Shown: one piece after another, positions 35,240 to 45,246 of the stretch
Position numbering within the stretch: position 1 is the stretch's first letter
Layout: each line of letters starts with the position of its first letter
NCBI GenBank assembly: GCA_012960225.1
Contig: DUBS01000015.1
Location: 81,729-140,508, forward strand
Direction of reading: 5' to 3'
Source: Gemmatimonadota bacterium
GTDB lineage: Bacteria; Gemmatimonadota; Gemmatimonadetes; Longimicrobiales; Gaopeijiaceae
DNA length: 58,780 nt
Notes under the pieces: model-generated
What the model was told of the DNA's origin: nothing
What the model saw: only the letters and a program-made list of their open reading frames with translations
Databases searched by the model: none
Translations under genes and position numbers: made by a program

Positions 35240-37807
35240 ATGAGCGAAGAAGTCTTGAACGATCTCAGCGTCACGAATGTGACTACAATTGAATCTAAGC
35301 GGATGCCTTCCGCACACGCTGTGGAGGTACCCGACTACGATAGAGAATACTTCGATGATGTAGCATTCATGACCTCGATGCTTCTGGTTCTTCTCGGTAA
35401 CTACAGAGGATCAGGCCACTTCGGAGGACCCCTCGCTTACACACCGTTTAACGTTGCCGTACATCTCGGTGGGCCTGAACTCGGTGGGCTTTCATATGAC
35501 ATTCGAGAGCCCAAGCACCCCTTTGCTGATCGATTCATGCTCGCCGGTGGACATTGTATACCTACGTGCTACGCGCTTTGGATGATTCTCTACGAGGCAA
35601 TGGCTCGCAGGTATGCCACAACTGGAGACGACAGGTACGCTTGTGACCCCGAAGTTGCTGTGCTCTCAGTCGATGCCCTGGGATTTCGGCGAAGCAAGGG
35701 TGCGATGGCCAAAATTCTCGACGAAAACGGTCTCGCCGACCATCCATTATTCGCTCAGGCAAAGTTGCGTGGAATACGGCCTCTCATGGGGCATGCCGAA
35801 AGCACGGACGTAACCAACGACGTGAACGGGGGTCCATCAGGTATCGGTATCGCCACAGCAGCTGGTAAAGCCTTGTTCTGGGACTTCATCGGTGCGCCTT
35901 CCAACCTCAAGGTCATTGCTTTAGAAGGTGAGTTTGCGATGACCGAAGGACACGCCCAGGAACTCAAAACTGCCGCGGTTGCACAGCAGGTCGGCAAGCG
36001 CCTGCGAATTTTCCTGAGCAACAATAACGCGGGTATCGATGACTCCCTCATAGGAGGAGTAGTCAAGTCAGAATTCAAGGGCTACGACATTGCACAGCAG
36101 TGGAGTTCCTACGGCTGGAATGTTCTGGATATCCAGAATGGAAACGACTTCGGCGATATCTTCGCCGGTCTCAAGCTGATGGAGGATTGGCCGGAGGATG
36201 ATCGGCGACCGATGGTACTTATCGGTAACACGGTGAAGGGATGGTGGCCGGGAGCCGAGAACGGGGAATTAGCTGGCATCGGAGACCAAATCGTTGGTTT
36301 CCCCAGTCATCCCTACGGTTTTGGAATCAATTCCCCTTATTTCATAGCATTGGCTGAGTCCTTCGAGAGACGTTATGGCGTAGAGTTCGAAGGTATAAGA
36401 GATGGTGTACCGGGATCAGAATCTGATAAGCTCATCCAATTCAAAACCAACGTCGATATCCTCCTTTCCATCATGGATGAGAAGTCAGGATTAGGTGACT
36501 GGATCTCCGACCGACTCCTTTCCATCGCGGGGAATTTGGACCGCGAGACACCCGTTAACATCAACGACGCTGAAGATCCTTTTCTAGACGAGAGGCTCAC
36601 TCCTGCTGGATTACCAACTGAGCCGGTGGAATTCACGGTGACTGATCCGCACTCAGGCGATGCCACATCAGGAACAATCAATCTCTTCCTGCCACCAGGG
36701 GAAAAGAAAGGAACGAGGAGGGCAATAAGCGAAATCGGTCAGTGGCTTAACTACGTTACGGGAGGACGCTTTCTTACGGTGGCCGCAGATCTTTCTTGCT
36801 CAATCAACGTAGAGAAATCACACTTCTTCGGGCACTATGATCCTGTGCACAATCCAGGAGGAACTCGCCTTAAGGCGTCCATTCAAGAAGCTGTAAATGC
36901 CTCCACAATCATTGGCTTAGTCAACCAGTCTGCTTCCACTGACCCATCAGTTCACTCCGGGCTGTGGGGCCTTTCAGGAACCTACGGTGCGTTCACACCA
37001 CTCATGTACACACCTGCTCGAGTATTCAGCCAACAAAACCAGGACAGCCCCTTCCGGCTGGGCGTGCTAACAATTCTGGCGGGACATTCCGGACCGGAAA
37101 CCGCAGCGGATGCACGTACCCACTTCGGTATATTTGCTCCTCAGGTTTGGACACTCTTCCCACGTGGACAGGTGATCAACCTCTACTTTTGGGACTACAA
37201 CGACGTCGCTGCGGGTTATTTTGCTGCCGTCGCAAAAGCAGCTCGTACTCCGGAAGTTGGGATTATTACGATTCACGTTGCTCGGCCAGATATTCTAGTT
37301 GCGGACAGAAATAGATTCGCGGATACAGACCTCAAGGCTGCCGCCAAAGGAATCTATCTTATTCGTGACTACGATCCTGATCTGCCAGCCATGGGAACCG
37401 TCTGGGTTCAGGGTGCCAGCTCGACAGTGAATCTGGTTAGCATACTCGACAAGCTGGCTAGTGAAGGCATCAATGTCCGTGTTGCAGCAGTCATCAGTCC
37501 CGAGTTGTTTGCCGACCAATCTGAGCAGTACCAGCGGCACATTTACCCACATGCTTCCCGTTATGACAGCATGGTTATCAGTACCATGACTAAGCGCGTG
37601 CCGCCCCTACCTGACCTGGGTCCACTAACCGAAGAGTATTCCCTCTATGCAGATCAGAACGATCGTTGGCTAAGTGGAGGCACAGAGGACGATGTGATCG
37701 CAGAGGCAAATCTCGACCCAACTTCTATCTATCAAGCCGTCGAGCGCTTCGCTCGGGAGCGAGAAGACCGGCTTGAGCATCAGCGCCGAGCTCTGTCAGA
37801 GCTTTAA
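35240..37807 (+). CDS. Transketolase-like thiamine-diphosphate enzyme, 855 residues
   Basis: Large single-chain ThDP enzyme. An N-terminal domain begins near residue 45 (GSGHFGGPLAYTPFN, LAGGHCIPTCYALWM), and the ThDP motif is EGEFAMTEGHAQELKTA followed by IFLSNNNAGID. A central pyrimidine-type domain (TVAADLSCSINVEKSHFFG, LSGTYGAFTPLMYTPARVF) and a C-terminal domain complete the transketolase order. At 855 residues it is longer than ordinary transketolase (about 660) and approaches the size of AceE-type E1 enzymes. The sugar- or keto-acid substrate is unknown. The ATG has GGAAG just upstream. The aminotransferase gene beside it suggests a joint pathway. Confidence 0.8.
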   Translation: MSEEVLNDLSVTNVTTIESKRMPSAHAVEVPDYDREYFDDVAFMTSMLLVLLGNYRGSGHFGGPLAYTPFNVAVHLGGPELGGLSYDIREPKHPFADRFMLAGGHCIPTCYALWMILYEAMARRYATTGDDRYACDPEVAVLSVDALGFRRSKGAMAKILDENGLADHPLFAQAKLRGIRPLMGHAESTDVTNDVNGGPSGIGIATAAGKALFWDFIGAPSNLKVIALEGEFAMTEGHAQELKTAAVAQQVGKRLRIFLSNNNAGIDDSLIGGVVKSEFKGYDIAQQWSSYGWNVLDIQNGNDFGDIFAGLKLMEDWPEDDRRPMVLIGNTVKGWWPGAENGELAGIGDQIVGFPSHPYGFGINSPYFIALAESFERRYGVEFEGIRDGVPGSESDKLIQFKTNVDILLSIMDEKSGLGDWISDRLLSIAGNLDRETPVNINDAEDPFLDERLTPAGLPTEPVEFTVTDPHSGDATSGTINLFLPPGEKKGTRRAISEIGQWLNYVTGGRFLTVAADLSCSINVEKSHFFGHYDPVHNPGGTRLKASIQEAVNASTIIGLVNQSASTDPSVHSGLWGLSGTYGAFTPLMYTPARVFSQQNQDSPFRLGVLTILAGHSGPETAADARTHFGIFAPQVWTLFPRGQVINLYFWDYNDVAAGYFAAVAKAARTPEVGIITIHVARPDILVADRNRFADTDLKAAAKGIYLIRDYDPDLPAMGTVWVQGASSTVNLVSILDKLASEGINVRVAAVISPELFADQSEQYQRHIYPHASRYDSMVISTMTKRVPPLPDLGPLTEEYSLYADQNDRWLSGGTEDDVIAEANLDPTSIYQAVERFAREREDRLEHQRRALSEL

Positions 37808-37825
37808 CGTCGTAATAGTGGAAGA

Positions 37826-38587
37826 ATGAAAGGAATGGACGACAGCGGTTTCATTCGCTTGAGATTGGACCGACGCGCATTCCTTAAGCACGCGAGTTCG
37901 GCGGGTCTGGCAGGGCTAGCTCTCCCGCTGGCTAGTTGCATCGGGGATGGGACTTCGAAATTGGAAGAAGTATCGGATGGCACCATACCGGGATCTGCGA
38001 TGGGGCGCAGAATCAACCGACCGATACTTATGCCTTGGTCAGACAACACTGTCAGGATTCTCAATACAACATCAGCCCTGCCGCTGGCGTACGTGTCTCT
38101 GGGGCTTCGTCGGGTCTACGTAGAAAATCTGCTCCGCGACCGAGTTATTGGTTTATTGAATGCGCACGTGTCCGTAAGTACAGGACTTTGGAGGATCCCT
38201 ATCCCCGGAGACCGACCCGAACAGCCGCTCGTCCCCGGTGACACTTCACGGGAGTTCGAAGTAGCTGCGATCTGGGATTGGGATCCGAAAGCCGACCCAA
38301 CAGAAAGAGATTTCCGTATCATGGCTGGTGCTGGAGTCAGGACCGATATTCATTTCAGCTGTCAACCGATATCGGGCAAGGAAGAGTGGTATAGCGCTGG
38401 ACCATGGTCTATCGATCAATGTGACCCTTCGCTAGACAGCGCTTGCCGAGAAGATTTTCAGCAGATCGGGGAGGGAATCCGATATACGGATCGGAATTGT
38501 AGCAGTCCAGGTGAAACAGTAGGATTTCTGACTTGGGTCTGTGGAGGGCCACCTATTGATCTGGTTACGGCGCCGCGACCAGAGTGA
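37826..38587 (+). CDS. Tat-exported lipoprotein of unknown function
   Basis: The 253-residue product begins with a twin-arginine signal (LDRRAFLKHASSAGLAGLAL) ending in a lipobox LASC, so it should be folded in the cytoplasm, exported by Tat and lipid-anchored. The mature part has several cysteines in its second half (HFSCQPI, DQCDPSLDSACREDF, RNCSSPG, WVCGGPP) that may form disulphides. No family recognised. It starts 18 bases after the transketolase-like gene and may share its transcript. Confidence 0.7.
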   Translation: MKGMDDSGFIRLRLDRRAFLKHASSAGLAGLALPLASCIGDGTSKLEEVSDGTIPGSAMGRRINRPILMPWSDNTVRILNTTSALPLAYVSLGLRRVYVENLLRDRVIGLLNAHVSVSTGLWRIPIPGDRPEQPLVPGDTSREFEVAAIWDWDPKADPTERDFRIMAGAGVRTDIHFSCQPISGKEEWYSAGPWSIDQCDPSLDSACREDFQQIGEGIRYTDRNCSSPGETVGFLTWVCGGPPIDLVTAPRPE

Positions 38588-38618
38588 GTACGGCCCCAAA
38601 TCGAAATGTCGAGCTAGC

Positions 38619-40265
38619 TCAGCTTCTTGGTCTGCTCCCCATCTCTTGGAGTGAGGGTCTGGTATCCCCTTGCGCCAGGTTCCAACTGGTCTGGTGAACG
38701 AGTCGGACAATGCGCGTCATCTTCTCATATTCGATTCGGTCCGGGGTATCCCCGGCACGGTGATAATCTGGGTGTAGTCCGGTATGAAACCAAACCGCCG
38801 GGACACCATTCTGAAGAAATGGCCAGTGATCTGAGCGGCGTAACAAATTCGATTCGTTATTATCGTAGCGCATCTTGAGCTCCAGCCCGAACGTGTTCGC
38901 CGCTTCGATCTGACCCGCTAAGTCGGGCGTTCGGCTGTAACCGAGAATATTGGTCGCATTCGAATTAGACTCAGCACTCTGAACTTCAAGTCCTCGGAAA
39001 CGACCGGCACCATCTTCGGGGACTTCCTGGTGACGTCCAATCATATCAAGATTGAGCTTCGCCACTGTGCTCTGCAGAGGAAAGAGCGGCCTTAGCGTAT
39101 AGTACCATGCACCTAGTAGTCCACGCTCTTCTGCATCCCAGATCGCAAAGATCACGGACCGTCGAGGGCGCTCACCAGCTTCGATAGCTCTAGCATAAGC
39201 GCCCGCAACACCCATTACACCGACTGTCCCTGAGCCATCATCGTCTGCCCCCGGGAATACGGTCTCACCATCGGTGCCATCATGGTCGTGGTGGGCACCA
39301 ATAATGACTACTTCATCGCGGAGATCCGGATCGGAACCTTCAACCATAGCCAGAACATTCCGACCCATAACGGTATGACGTTCAACGTTGACCGTCAGGC
39401 TGGCTTCCGCGCCTGGTAATGCAATGACACCAAGCCCTTCTCCAGCTTCTTCAGAAGCCATGGAAAGCTCCTCGAGCGTACTCCCGGAACCGCTGACAAG
39501 TACCTCTGCAAGCTCGACCGAAATCTGAGCCGCAGGAATCGTGATATCTTCGACCCACGCCCCAAGAAGAAAACGTTCGACCCGGCGCGGCTCTTCGGGC
39601 CAACTACTAGCATGTGCCTGTTGCCAATCCCCGGTTTCCGGACGGTTGTGTACATCTCGCACGAACAGAATACCAATCGCCCCACGCTCCTGGGCAGAAA
39701 GCGCTTTTCGCCAGGTACGGGATGCTTCTGCAGTGACTACCCCGTCGAATGGACTCGATGGATCAGTGACACCCGGCTCTCGTTCAAGCACGAGCACAAA
39801 TTTGCCCCGGACGTCTTCATCCCGATAGTCGTCATAACCTAGGCGGGGCTCAACAATGCCGAAGCCGGCAAAAGCTACCAGACCAGCAGCACTAGTTGAT
39901 GCACTAAAGTTAATTGGCGTCCACCCATCACCGGGTTGACGTGCCCTCCCAGACCCAGTGACACGCAGGAGGTTCGGAGCGTCGAGGCTAAACCAGGCCA
40001 ACTCGAAATTCTGATAGTAAGACCCATCATCCCCAGCGGGTTCAAGACCAAGTGTTCCAAATCGATCAGCGATCCACTCTGAGGCAGTAGCAATTTCGGG
40101 GGATCCAACAAGACGTCCCCGCATCTCAGGTGAAGCTAAGTAATAGAGATCATCGGATAGGTTCGATTCAGTGATCGAATCGTTAAAAGGTGCGCCCGTA
40201 TCCGCACACCCAGTAAGCAAAACCGCAGCTGCAACCTTACAGAACAAGGAACGTACTCGGCTCAT
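38619..40265 (-). CDS. M28-family metallopeptidase lipoprotein
   Basis: Secreted zinc aminopeptidase-like protein. Signal with lipobox LLTGC near residue 20, a long PA-type insertion domain (about residues 130-270), and the M28 catalytic domain: IGAHHDHDG, FPGADDDGSGTVGVMG, WDAEERGLLGAWYY, LNLDMIGR and the final ligand in WFHTGLHPDYHRAGDTPD. All metal ligands appear present. It is convergent with the Tat lipoprotein gene, 31 bases away. Confidence 0.93.
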   Translation of the reverse strand: MSRVRSLFCKVAAAVLLTGCADTGAPFNDSITESNLSDDLYYLASPEMRGRLVGSPEIATASEWIADRFGTLGLEPAGDDGSYYQNFELAWFSLDAPNLLRVTGSGRARQPGDGWTPINFSASTSAAGLVAFAGFGIVEPRLGYDDYRDEDVRGKFVLVLEREPGVTDPSSPFDGVVTAEASRTWRKALSAQERGAIGILFVRDVHNRPETGDWQQAHASSWPEEPRRVERFLLGAWVEDITIPAAQISVELAEVLVSGSGSTLEELSMASEEAGEGLGVIALPGAEASLTVNVERHTVMGRNVLAMVEGSDPDLRDEVVIIGAHHDHDGTDGETVFPGADDDGSGTVGVMGVAGAYARAIEAGERPRRSVIFAIWDAEERGLLGAWYYTLRPLFPLQSTVAKLNLDMIGRHQEVPEDGAGRFRGLEVQSAESNSNATNILGYSRTPDLAGQIEAANTFGLELKMRYDNNESNLLRRSDHWPFLQNGVPAVWFHTGLHPDYHRAGDTPDRIEYEKMTRIVRLVHQTSWNLAQGDTRPSLQEMGSRPRS

Positions 40266-40293
40266 ACCGCCTCCACCGTTGGAATGAGAACGG

Positions 40294-41355
40294 CTAAGAA
40301 TGAGGATTCGAAGGCTTTAGCACCACTTTCGACCAACCCTCTTCCCTCGCCGCGAAGCTCCGGTAAGCCTCGACACCTTGCGAAAGCGGAAGTCGGTGGC
40401 TGATCAGCTCACTGATCAAAGCCATATCACGCTCAGCGATCCTTAGGGCAGTTGGCATGTAATGGCGTGCTGAACATCGCCCTCCAGCATACCGAAGATT
40501 CCGGTCATAGATCTCCCCAGGTGAGAGTGCAAGATGGGCTTCGGTATGGACACCAAGCGCTGCTAACGATCCACCAAACCTAAGTAGCTCGGCGGCTGTA
40601 CGAGTCGCTTCGGCTGAGCCAACCGCTTCGATCGCGCAGTCAGCACCCCGCCCTTCTGAACAATCCATTACAACTTCAAATGCCTTTTCCGTTTTGAAGT
40701 TCACTGGGATTGCTCCAAACCGTCTTGCAAGTTTGAGTCGGGAAACAACTGAATCGACAGCCACGACCTGACGAGCTCCCTTCTCTCGAGCTGCTCGGAT
40801 ACTGAGCAGCCCAACGGGGCCACATCCAACGACGACTACCAAATCTCCCGTTTGTACTCCAGCTAACTCTGCTCCGAAAGCCGCCGTAGACAAGATATCC
40901 CCTGCCAGAAGAGCCACTCCTTCATCAAGACCATCTGGAACAACAACAAGTGTTGAATCTGCCATGGGTACCCTGACGAATTCCGCCTGTGTACCATGCA
41001 GTCCCACGCCATTTTCGATCCAGCCGAAAAGCTGGCCGGTTTCACAACGGGCGGTTAACCCCGATCGACAAAAGAAACAGCTACCGCAATTCGTTGTGAA
41101 CGCGGCAACTCCGATATCACCTATAGAGAATCTTTGAACAGCCGAGCCTACTTCTACGACCTCACCAAGTAGCTCGTGGCCCATCACCGTTCCAACGTCC
41201 AGACCTTGCTCGCGACCGAAGTAAGGATGGAGATCAGAGCCACATATTCCGGCTGCCGTGACACGAATAATCGCGTCCGTAGAATCAAGGAGCCCTGGGT
41301 CGGGAATATCCTCGTAAGCAAGAGACTGGATACCCTGAAATGTGATCGCCTTCAT
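40294..41355 (-). CDS. Zinc-dependent alcohol dehydrogenase family protein
   Basis: Medium-chain dehydrogenase of 353 residues. Catalytic zinc ligands lie in AAGICGSDLH and MGHELLGEV; four cysteines in NCGSCFFCRSGLTARCE bind the structural zinc; the Rossmann motif is VVVGCGPVGLLSIRAA. It resembles threonine/sorbitol dehydrogenase relatives; the substrate is not inferable. It lies 28 bases upstream of the M28 gene on the same strand. Confidence 0.92.
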   Translation of the reverse strand: MKAITFQGIQSLAYEDIPDPGLLDSTDAIIRVTAAGICGSDLHPYFGREQGLDVGTVMGHELLGEVVEVGSAVQRFSIGDIGVAAFTTNCGSCFFCRSGLTARCETGQLFGWIENGVGLHGTQAEFVRVPMADSTLVVVPDGLDEGVALLAGDILSTAAFGAELAGVQTGDLVVVVGCGPVGLLSIRAAREKGARQVVAVDSVVSRLKLARRFGAIPVNFKTEKAFEVVMDCSEGRGADCAIEAVGSAEATRTAAELLRFGGSLAALGVHTEAHLALSPGEIYDRNLRYAGGRCSARHYMPTALRIAERDMALISELISHRLPLSQGVEAYRSFAAREEGWSKVVLKPSNPHS

Positions 41356-41534
41356 TAGGCGCGAAGATGTGGAAATTACTGAAGCTGCAACAGGTGTTAG
41401 GCCATAGAAATCGGATATCGATCTGGATAGTCAAATAGTGTTTGGCGAAAGTCACTAGATGTATCACTCGCTGAAATCGAGCGAGAGCTTATGATTCATT
41501 AGCATTGAGTTTCAGAAATGAAAGGCAGACGGAA

Positions 41535-43118
41535 ATGCGAGATTCTGAGTGGTACGACCTCTTTTACAAGCGGGGTACTAGGCGTGATTTCTTGCGAGTC
41601 GGTAGAGCCGCCGCTGGACTCTTGGCTTTGGCTTCCGTTCCGGGTTGTAGAGCTGATTTTCGGCTCCGGTCCATAGGTTCGTATCCCTTCAAGTTAGGAG
41701 TCGCATCCGGTGATCCTGAGCCAGAACTGGTCGTCCTTTGGACGCGTCTGGATCCGGAGGCCCTAGAAACCGTCGGTGCACATGAAAAGCCAGTAGCCAT
41801 CGATTACGAACTCGCTCGAGACAACAATTTCAAAGAGATCGTTCGAACTGGTTCCGCGATCGCTTCACCTGAATTTGGACACTCAATCAGCGCCGAAGTT
41901 GGTGGACTGAATCCGGGGCATGAGTACTTCTACCGAATGATCGTCGGTGGTGAAGTCAGCCCTGTAGGACGTACTAAGACAGCACCGGATCTAGGGGACA
42001 CCCCAGACCGCATGAGGTTCGCGTTCGCTTCCTGTCAGAATTATGAAGATGGATATTTCACCGCTCTGCAACACCTCGCCCAGGAGGACCTCGACTTTAT
42101 CATCCACCTTGGCGACTACATTTATGAGTATGCGGAGCATGGCCGGGATACGGTGCGGCATCACACCGGCCGAGAGATCCAGACGCTGCAGGAGTACCGT
42201 AACCGATACACACAATACCGCTCGGATCCAGATTTACAGGCAGCCCACGCGGCTGCGTCATGGATCGTGACCCTGGACGATCACGAAGTCGATAACGACT
42301 GGGCTGACGAGTCGCCGGAAGATGACCAATCCCCGGAGCAATTCCTTCTTCGCAGAACGGCAGCTTTCCAAGCATATTTCGAGTTCATGCCCCTGCGCCA
42401 AGCTTCAATGCCCAGTGGCCCGAACATCCAGCTCTATCGCAGACTCCAATTCGGGAACCTTATGGAGATGAGTATCCTCGATACCCGACAATACCGGAGC
42501 AACCAGCCGTGTCTTGGCAGAACTAGTCCGAGCTGTCCAACTCATATCTCGCCCGATCAATCCATTCTCGGCAGGAGTCAACGGGAGTGGTTGTTCGAAG
42601 GACTAACGAGGTCTGAGGCGCGCTGGAATGTTCTCGCTCAGCAGGTCATGGTCGCCAGAATCCAGGGCAGTGATGCCGAAGGCCAAGAAACATGGTCGAT
42701 GGACAAGTGGGACGGATATCCACTAGAACGCAGTACTATGATCAACCGCATGGTAGATGCTGAAACCCCGAACCCTGTCATCCTGACAGGGGATATCCAC
42801 GCAAATTGGGTAACTGACCTTAAACGAGACTTTGATGATCGGTCATCGGAAACAGTTGCTACCGAATTCGTGTGCACTTCCCTCAGCTCAGGCGGAGATG
42901 GGCAGGATATGACTGCTGGCGGCGAGAGGCTTCTCCGCAGAAACTCACATTTAAAGTTCTATAACGGACAACGCGGTTACGTTACCGCTAATGTCACACC
43001 CGATCTCTGGACCTCAGAGTTCAAGGTGGTTCCAGTTGTAACCGAGGTTGGCGGTTCCCTTGAAACGCGTGCCAAATTTGTGATCGAGGACGGACACCCA
43101 GGGGCCGAGGAGGCTTAG
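41535..43118 (+). CDS. phoD: PhoD-like alkaline phosphatase, Tat-exported
   Basis: Periplasmic or cell-surface metal-dependent phosphatase/phosphodiesterase. Twin-arginine signal GTRRDFLRVGRAAAGLLALA with a possible lipobox ASVPGC. N-terminal PhoD domain (YPFKLGVASGDPEPELVVLWTR) and the metallophosphatase core: FASCQNYEDGYF, DFIIHLGDYIYEY, TLDDHEVDNDW and TGDIHANWVTDL. The ATG at 41535 gives a better signal than the TTG at 41505. Its stop is only 4 bases from the convergent M20 gene's stop. Confidence 0.92.
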   Translation: MRDSEWYDLFYKRGTRRDFLRVGRAAAGLLALASVPGCRADFRLRSIGSYPFKLGVASGDPEPELVVLWTRLDPEALETVGAHEKPVAIDYELARDNNFKEIVRTGSAIASPEFGHSISAEVGGLNPGHEYFYRMIVGGEVSPVGRTKTAPDLGDTPDRMRFAFASCQNYEDGYFTALQHLAQEDLDFIIHLGDYIYEYAEHGRDTVRHHTGREIQTLQEYRNRYTQYRSDPDLQAAHAAASWIVTLDDHEVDNDWADESPEDDQSPEQFLLRRTAAFQAYFEFMPLRQASMPSGPNIQLYRRLQFGNLMEMSILDTRQYRSNQPCLGRTSPSCPTHISPDQSILGRSQREWLFEGLTRSEARWNVLAQQVMVARIQGSDAEGQETWSMDKWDGYPLERSTMINRMVDAETPNPVILTGDIHANWVTDLKRDFDDRSSETVATEFVCTSLSSGGDGQDMTAGGERLLRRNSHLKFYNGQRGYVTANVTPDLWTSEFKVVPVVTEVGGSLETRAKFVIEDGHPGAEEA

Positions 43119-43122
43119 CCAG

Positions 43123-44394
43123 CTACCCTACTAGCTCAAGCACCACAAGAGCCATTACCTGAGCAGACGTGACAATATCATCAACTGAGCAAGACTCATC
43201 AGGTTGATGCGCTTCCTCCAATGGACCCGGTCCATAAGCCACGCAGTGGTCTACGCCAGCAAGGCGAGACACATGCTTCTGGTCGTACGTCCCTGGACTG
43301 GCAACAAGCTCAGCTTCACTTCCTTGCACTTTTCTGATGGCTTTAGAAAGTGCTGAGATGAGCGGTGAGTCCTGGGGAGCCTGAGTCGGAAGCACAGACA
43401 TGCGCTCTTCGATCCTAAAAGAGCAGCCCTCATTCTCTTGCTCCACTGCAGCCACGACTTGCGCTACTTCACGCCTAACCTCGTCAAGAGACTCCTCTCG
43501 GATGAAGCGTCGATCGAAAGTCACTACGCAACGATCTGCTACACAAGGCGATTGTTGATCCTCCGATACCTGGCCACCCCAGACGGCGTTCACATTGATC
43601 GAGGGATGACGCGCTTCTTCTGGGACTACCGGCATCACTGAAATTCGACTTGCCAGCTCCGGCTCAAGTTTTGCCCTAATCTCATACAGAAGCACACCGA
43701 TATCACTGATTGCACTCCGACCTAAGTGCGGCATACTCCCGTGTGCTACCCGACCTTCGGCGATGACATCAAACCAGTAGACGCCCCTATGGCCGACACA
43801 GATTCTGTCTGGTCCGAACGGTTCCGGTATCACAACGTAGTCGGTGCGTTCAGCAGCCAGATAACCCGCCTTACATAAGTGTGCGACCCCTGCGTAGCCG
43901 CCGCTCTCTTCATCGACAGTGCCACTGAGCTCCACAGAACCTGATAGCGAAACACCAGATCTCCGTATTGCTTCTACAGCAAAGGCTGCAGCCGCAATAC
44001 CTGATTTCATGTCGGAAGCTCCTCTTCCGTAGATCCGACCATCTCGAACCTCTCCTCCGAAAGGGTCAAGTTTCCATCCATCGCCTGGGGGCACGACATC
44101 AAAGTGACCGTTGAGGTGGATACACGGTCGAGAAGCCATCCCCTCGAGCCGGCCGATCACATTCACCCTGGGGTGTTCCGTAGTGTGCTCAGGTCGGTTC
44201 TGAGCTTCCACAAATTCCACATCCATACCCGATCCACTCAATCGCTCACCGATTAGTTCAGCACAATCACGATAGCACTCGCCCGGAGGATTGACTGTGG
44301 GAATCCGGATCAGAGAGGCGGTGAATGCGAGGATCTCATCACGGCCAGCTTCGACCTCGGTAAGCACGCGATCTGTAGCCTCGGAATTAGTCAT
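43123..44394 (-). CDS. M20-family peptidase/deacylase (ArgE/DapE type)
   Basis: Di-zinc amidohydrolase of 423 residues. Ligands and catalytic groups are in LNGHFDVVPPGDGW, GRGASDMKSGIAAAAF, DEESGGYAGV, VIPEPFGPD and the C-terminal SPGTYDQKH. The inserted dimerisation domain begins near HRGVYWFDVIAEGRVAHGSM. Substrate may be an acyl-amino acid such as acetylornithine or succinyl-diaminopimelate, but the sequence does not separate these. Confidence 0.92.
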   Translation of the reverse strand: MTNSEATDRVLTEVEAGRDEILAFTASLIRIPTVNPPGECYRDCAELIGERLSGSGMDVEFVEAQNRPEHTTEHPRVNVIGRLEGMASRPCIHLNGHFDVVPPGDGWKLDPFGGEVRDGRIYGRGASDMKSGIAAAAFAVEAIRRSGVSLSGSVELSGTVDEESGGYAGVAHLCKAGYLAAERTDYVVIPEPFGPDRICVGHRGVYWFDVIAEGRVAHGSMPHLGRSAISDIGVLLYEIRAKLEPELASRISVMPVVPEEARHPSINVNAVWGGQVSEDQQSPCVADRCVVTFDRRFIREESLDEVRREVAQVVAAVEQENEGCSFRIEERMSVLPTQAPQDSPLISALSKAIRKVQGSEAELVASPGTYDQKHVSRLAGVDHCVAYGPGPLEEAHQPDESCSVDDIVTSAQVMALVVLELVG

Positions 44395-44544
44395 AGCTGA
44401 GCAAGCTATGGAACTAGATGTTTAGCGAAAGCCTAGTACTCCTTGCCTCCACACTTACAGCACCGGACATTTCCCCAGTCTATGTAGAGTCGGTGCACCG
44501 TTAGGATACGAGTGAACCGGTTCGACCTCAAAAGGAGCAACAAC

Positions 44545-45234
44545 GTGAAAAAGGTGACTGCAGCGTTAGTGGCGCTGACCCTCGTAAGCACTATTCCAGT
44601 ATTCGCTCAGGATGGCAGGATGAATTTCTTCATCACGAGTGCCGGGCCTGGTGACGGAGCAAATCTTGGCGGCCTAGAGGGCGCAGATCAGCAATGTACA
44701 GATCTCGCCTACGCAGCGGGGTTGGGCGATGACCTATTATGGAGAGCCTACCTCAGCACAATCGCGAGAAACGGCCTGTCTGCCGTTAACGCCCGTGATC
44801 GTATCGGTGGCGGACCTTGGTACAACTACGCGGGAGCAATGATCGCGCGTGATGCAACTCATCTTCACTCCGAAGATGTGAACCTTACCAAGGAGACGCA
44901 GTTGAACGAGAGGGGTAGCATTGTAAATGGCCGGAGTGATTCTCCGAACATGCACGATATCCTCACCGGATCGAATCTCGATGGTACATCTTACGGAGGT
45001 GGTGAGGGCTACACTAATTGCGATAACTGGACCAGCAACGGCGAAGGCAGCACACGTGTTGGTCATCATGACCGTCAGGGTGGAGGTGAGAACCCCAACT
45101 CATGGAACTCTGCCCACAACTCCAGAGGCTGTAGCCAGGAAAATCTTCAGGCTACAGGAGGAAATGGATTCTATTACTGCTTCGGCTCACCAGATGAACG
45201 ATTGGATGTGGAGCCAAAGCTACCTAGGGAGTAG
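44545..45234 (+). CDS. Secreted lectin-like protein (endostatin/C-type-lectin-like fold)
   Basis: Starts at the GTG 44545, with AAGGAG upstream, giving the signal peptide KKVTAALVALTLVSTIPVFA. The mature part opens MNFFITSAGPGDGANLGGLE and includes ADQQCTDLAYAAGLG, WRAYLSTIARNG, RIGGGPWYNYAGAMIA, YTNCDNWTSNGEGSTRVGHH and GFYYCFGSP. This pattern resembles bacterial lectin-like or collagen-endostatin-like domains that NCBI-style annotation often calls lectin. Cysteines near both ends may pair. Ligand unknown; probably a surface or released binding protein. Confidence 0.65.
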   Translation: MKKVTAALVALTLVSTIPVFAQDGRMNFFITSAGPGDGANLGGLEGADQQCTDLAYAAGLGDDLLWRAYLSTIARNGLSAVNARDRIGGGPWYNYAGAMIARDATHLHSEDVNLTKETQLNERGSIVNGRSDSPNMHDILTGSNLDGTSYGGGEGYTNCDNWTSNGEGSTRVGHHDRQGGGENPNSWNSAHNSRGCSQENLQATGGNGFYYCFGSPDERLDVEPKLPRE

Positions 45235-45246
45235 GAAATCTTGACT

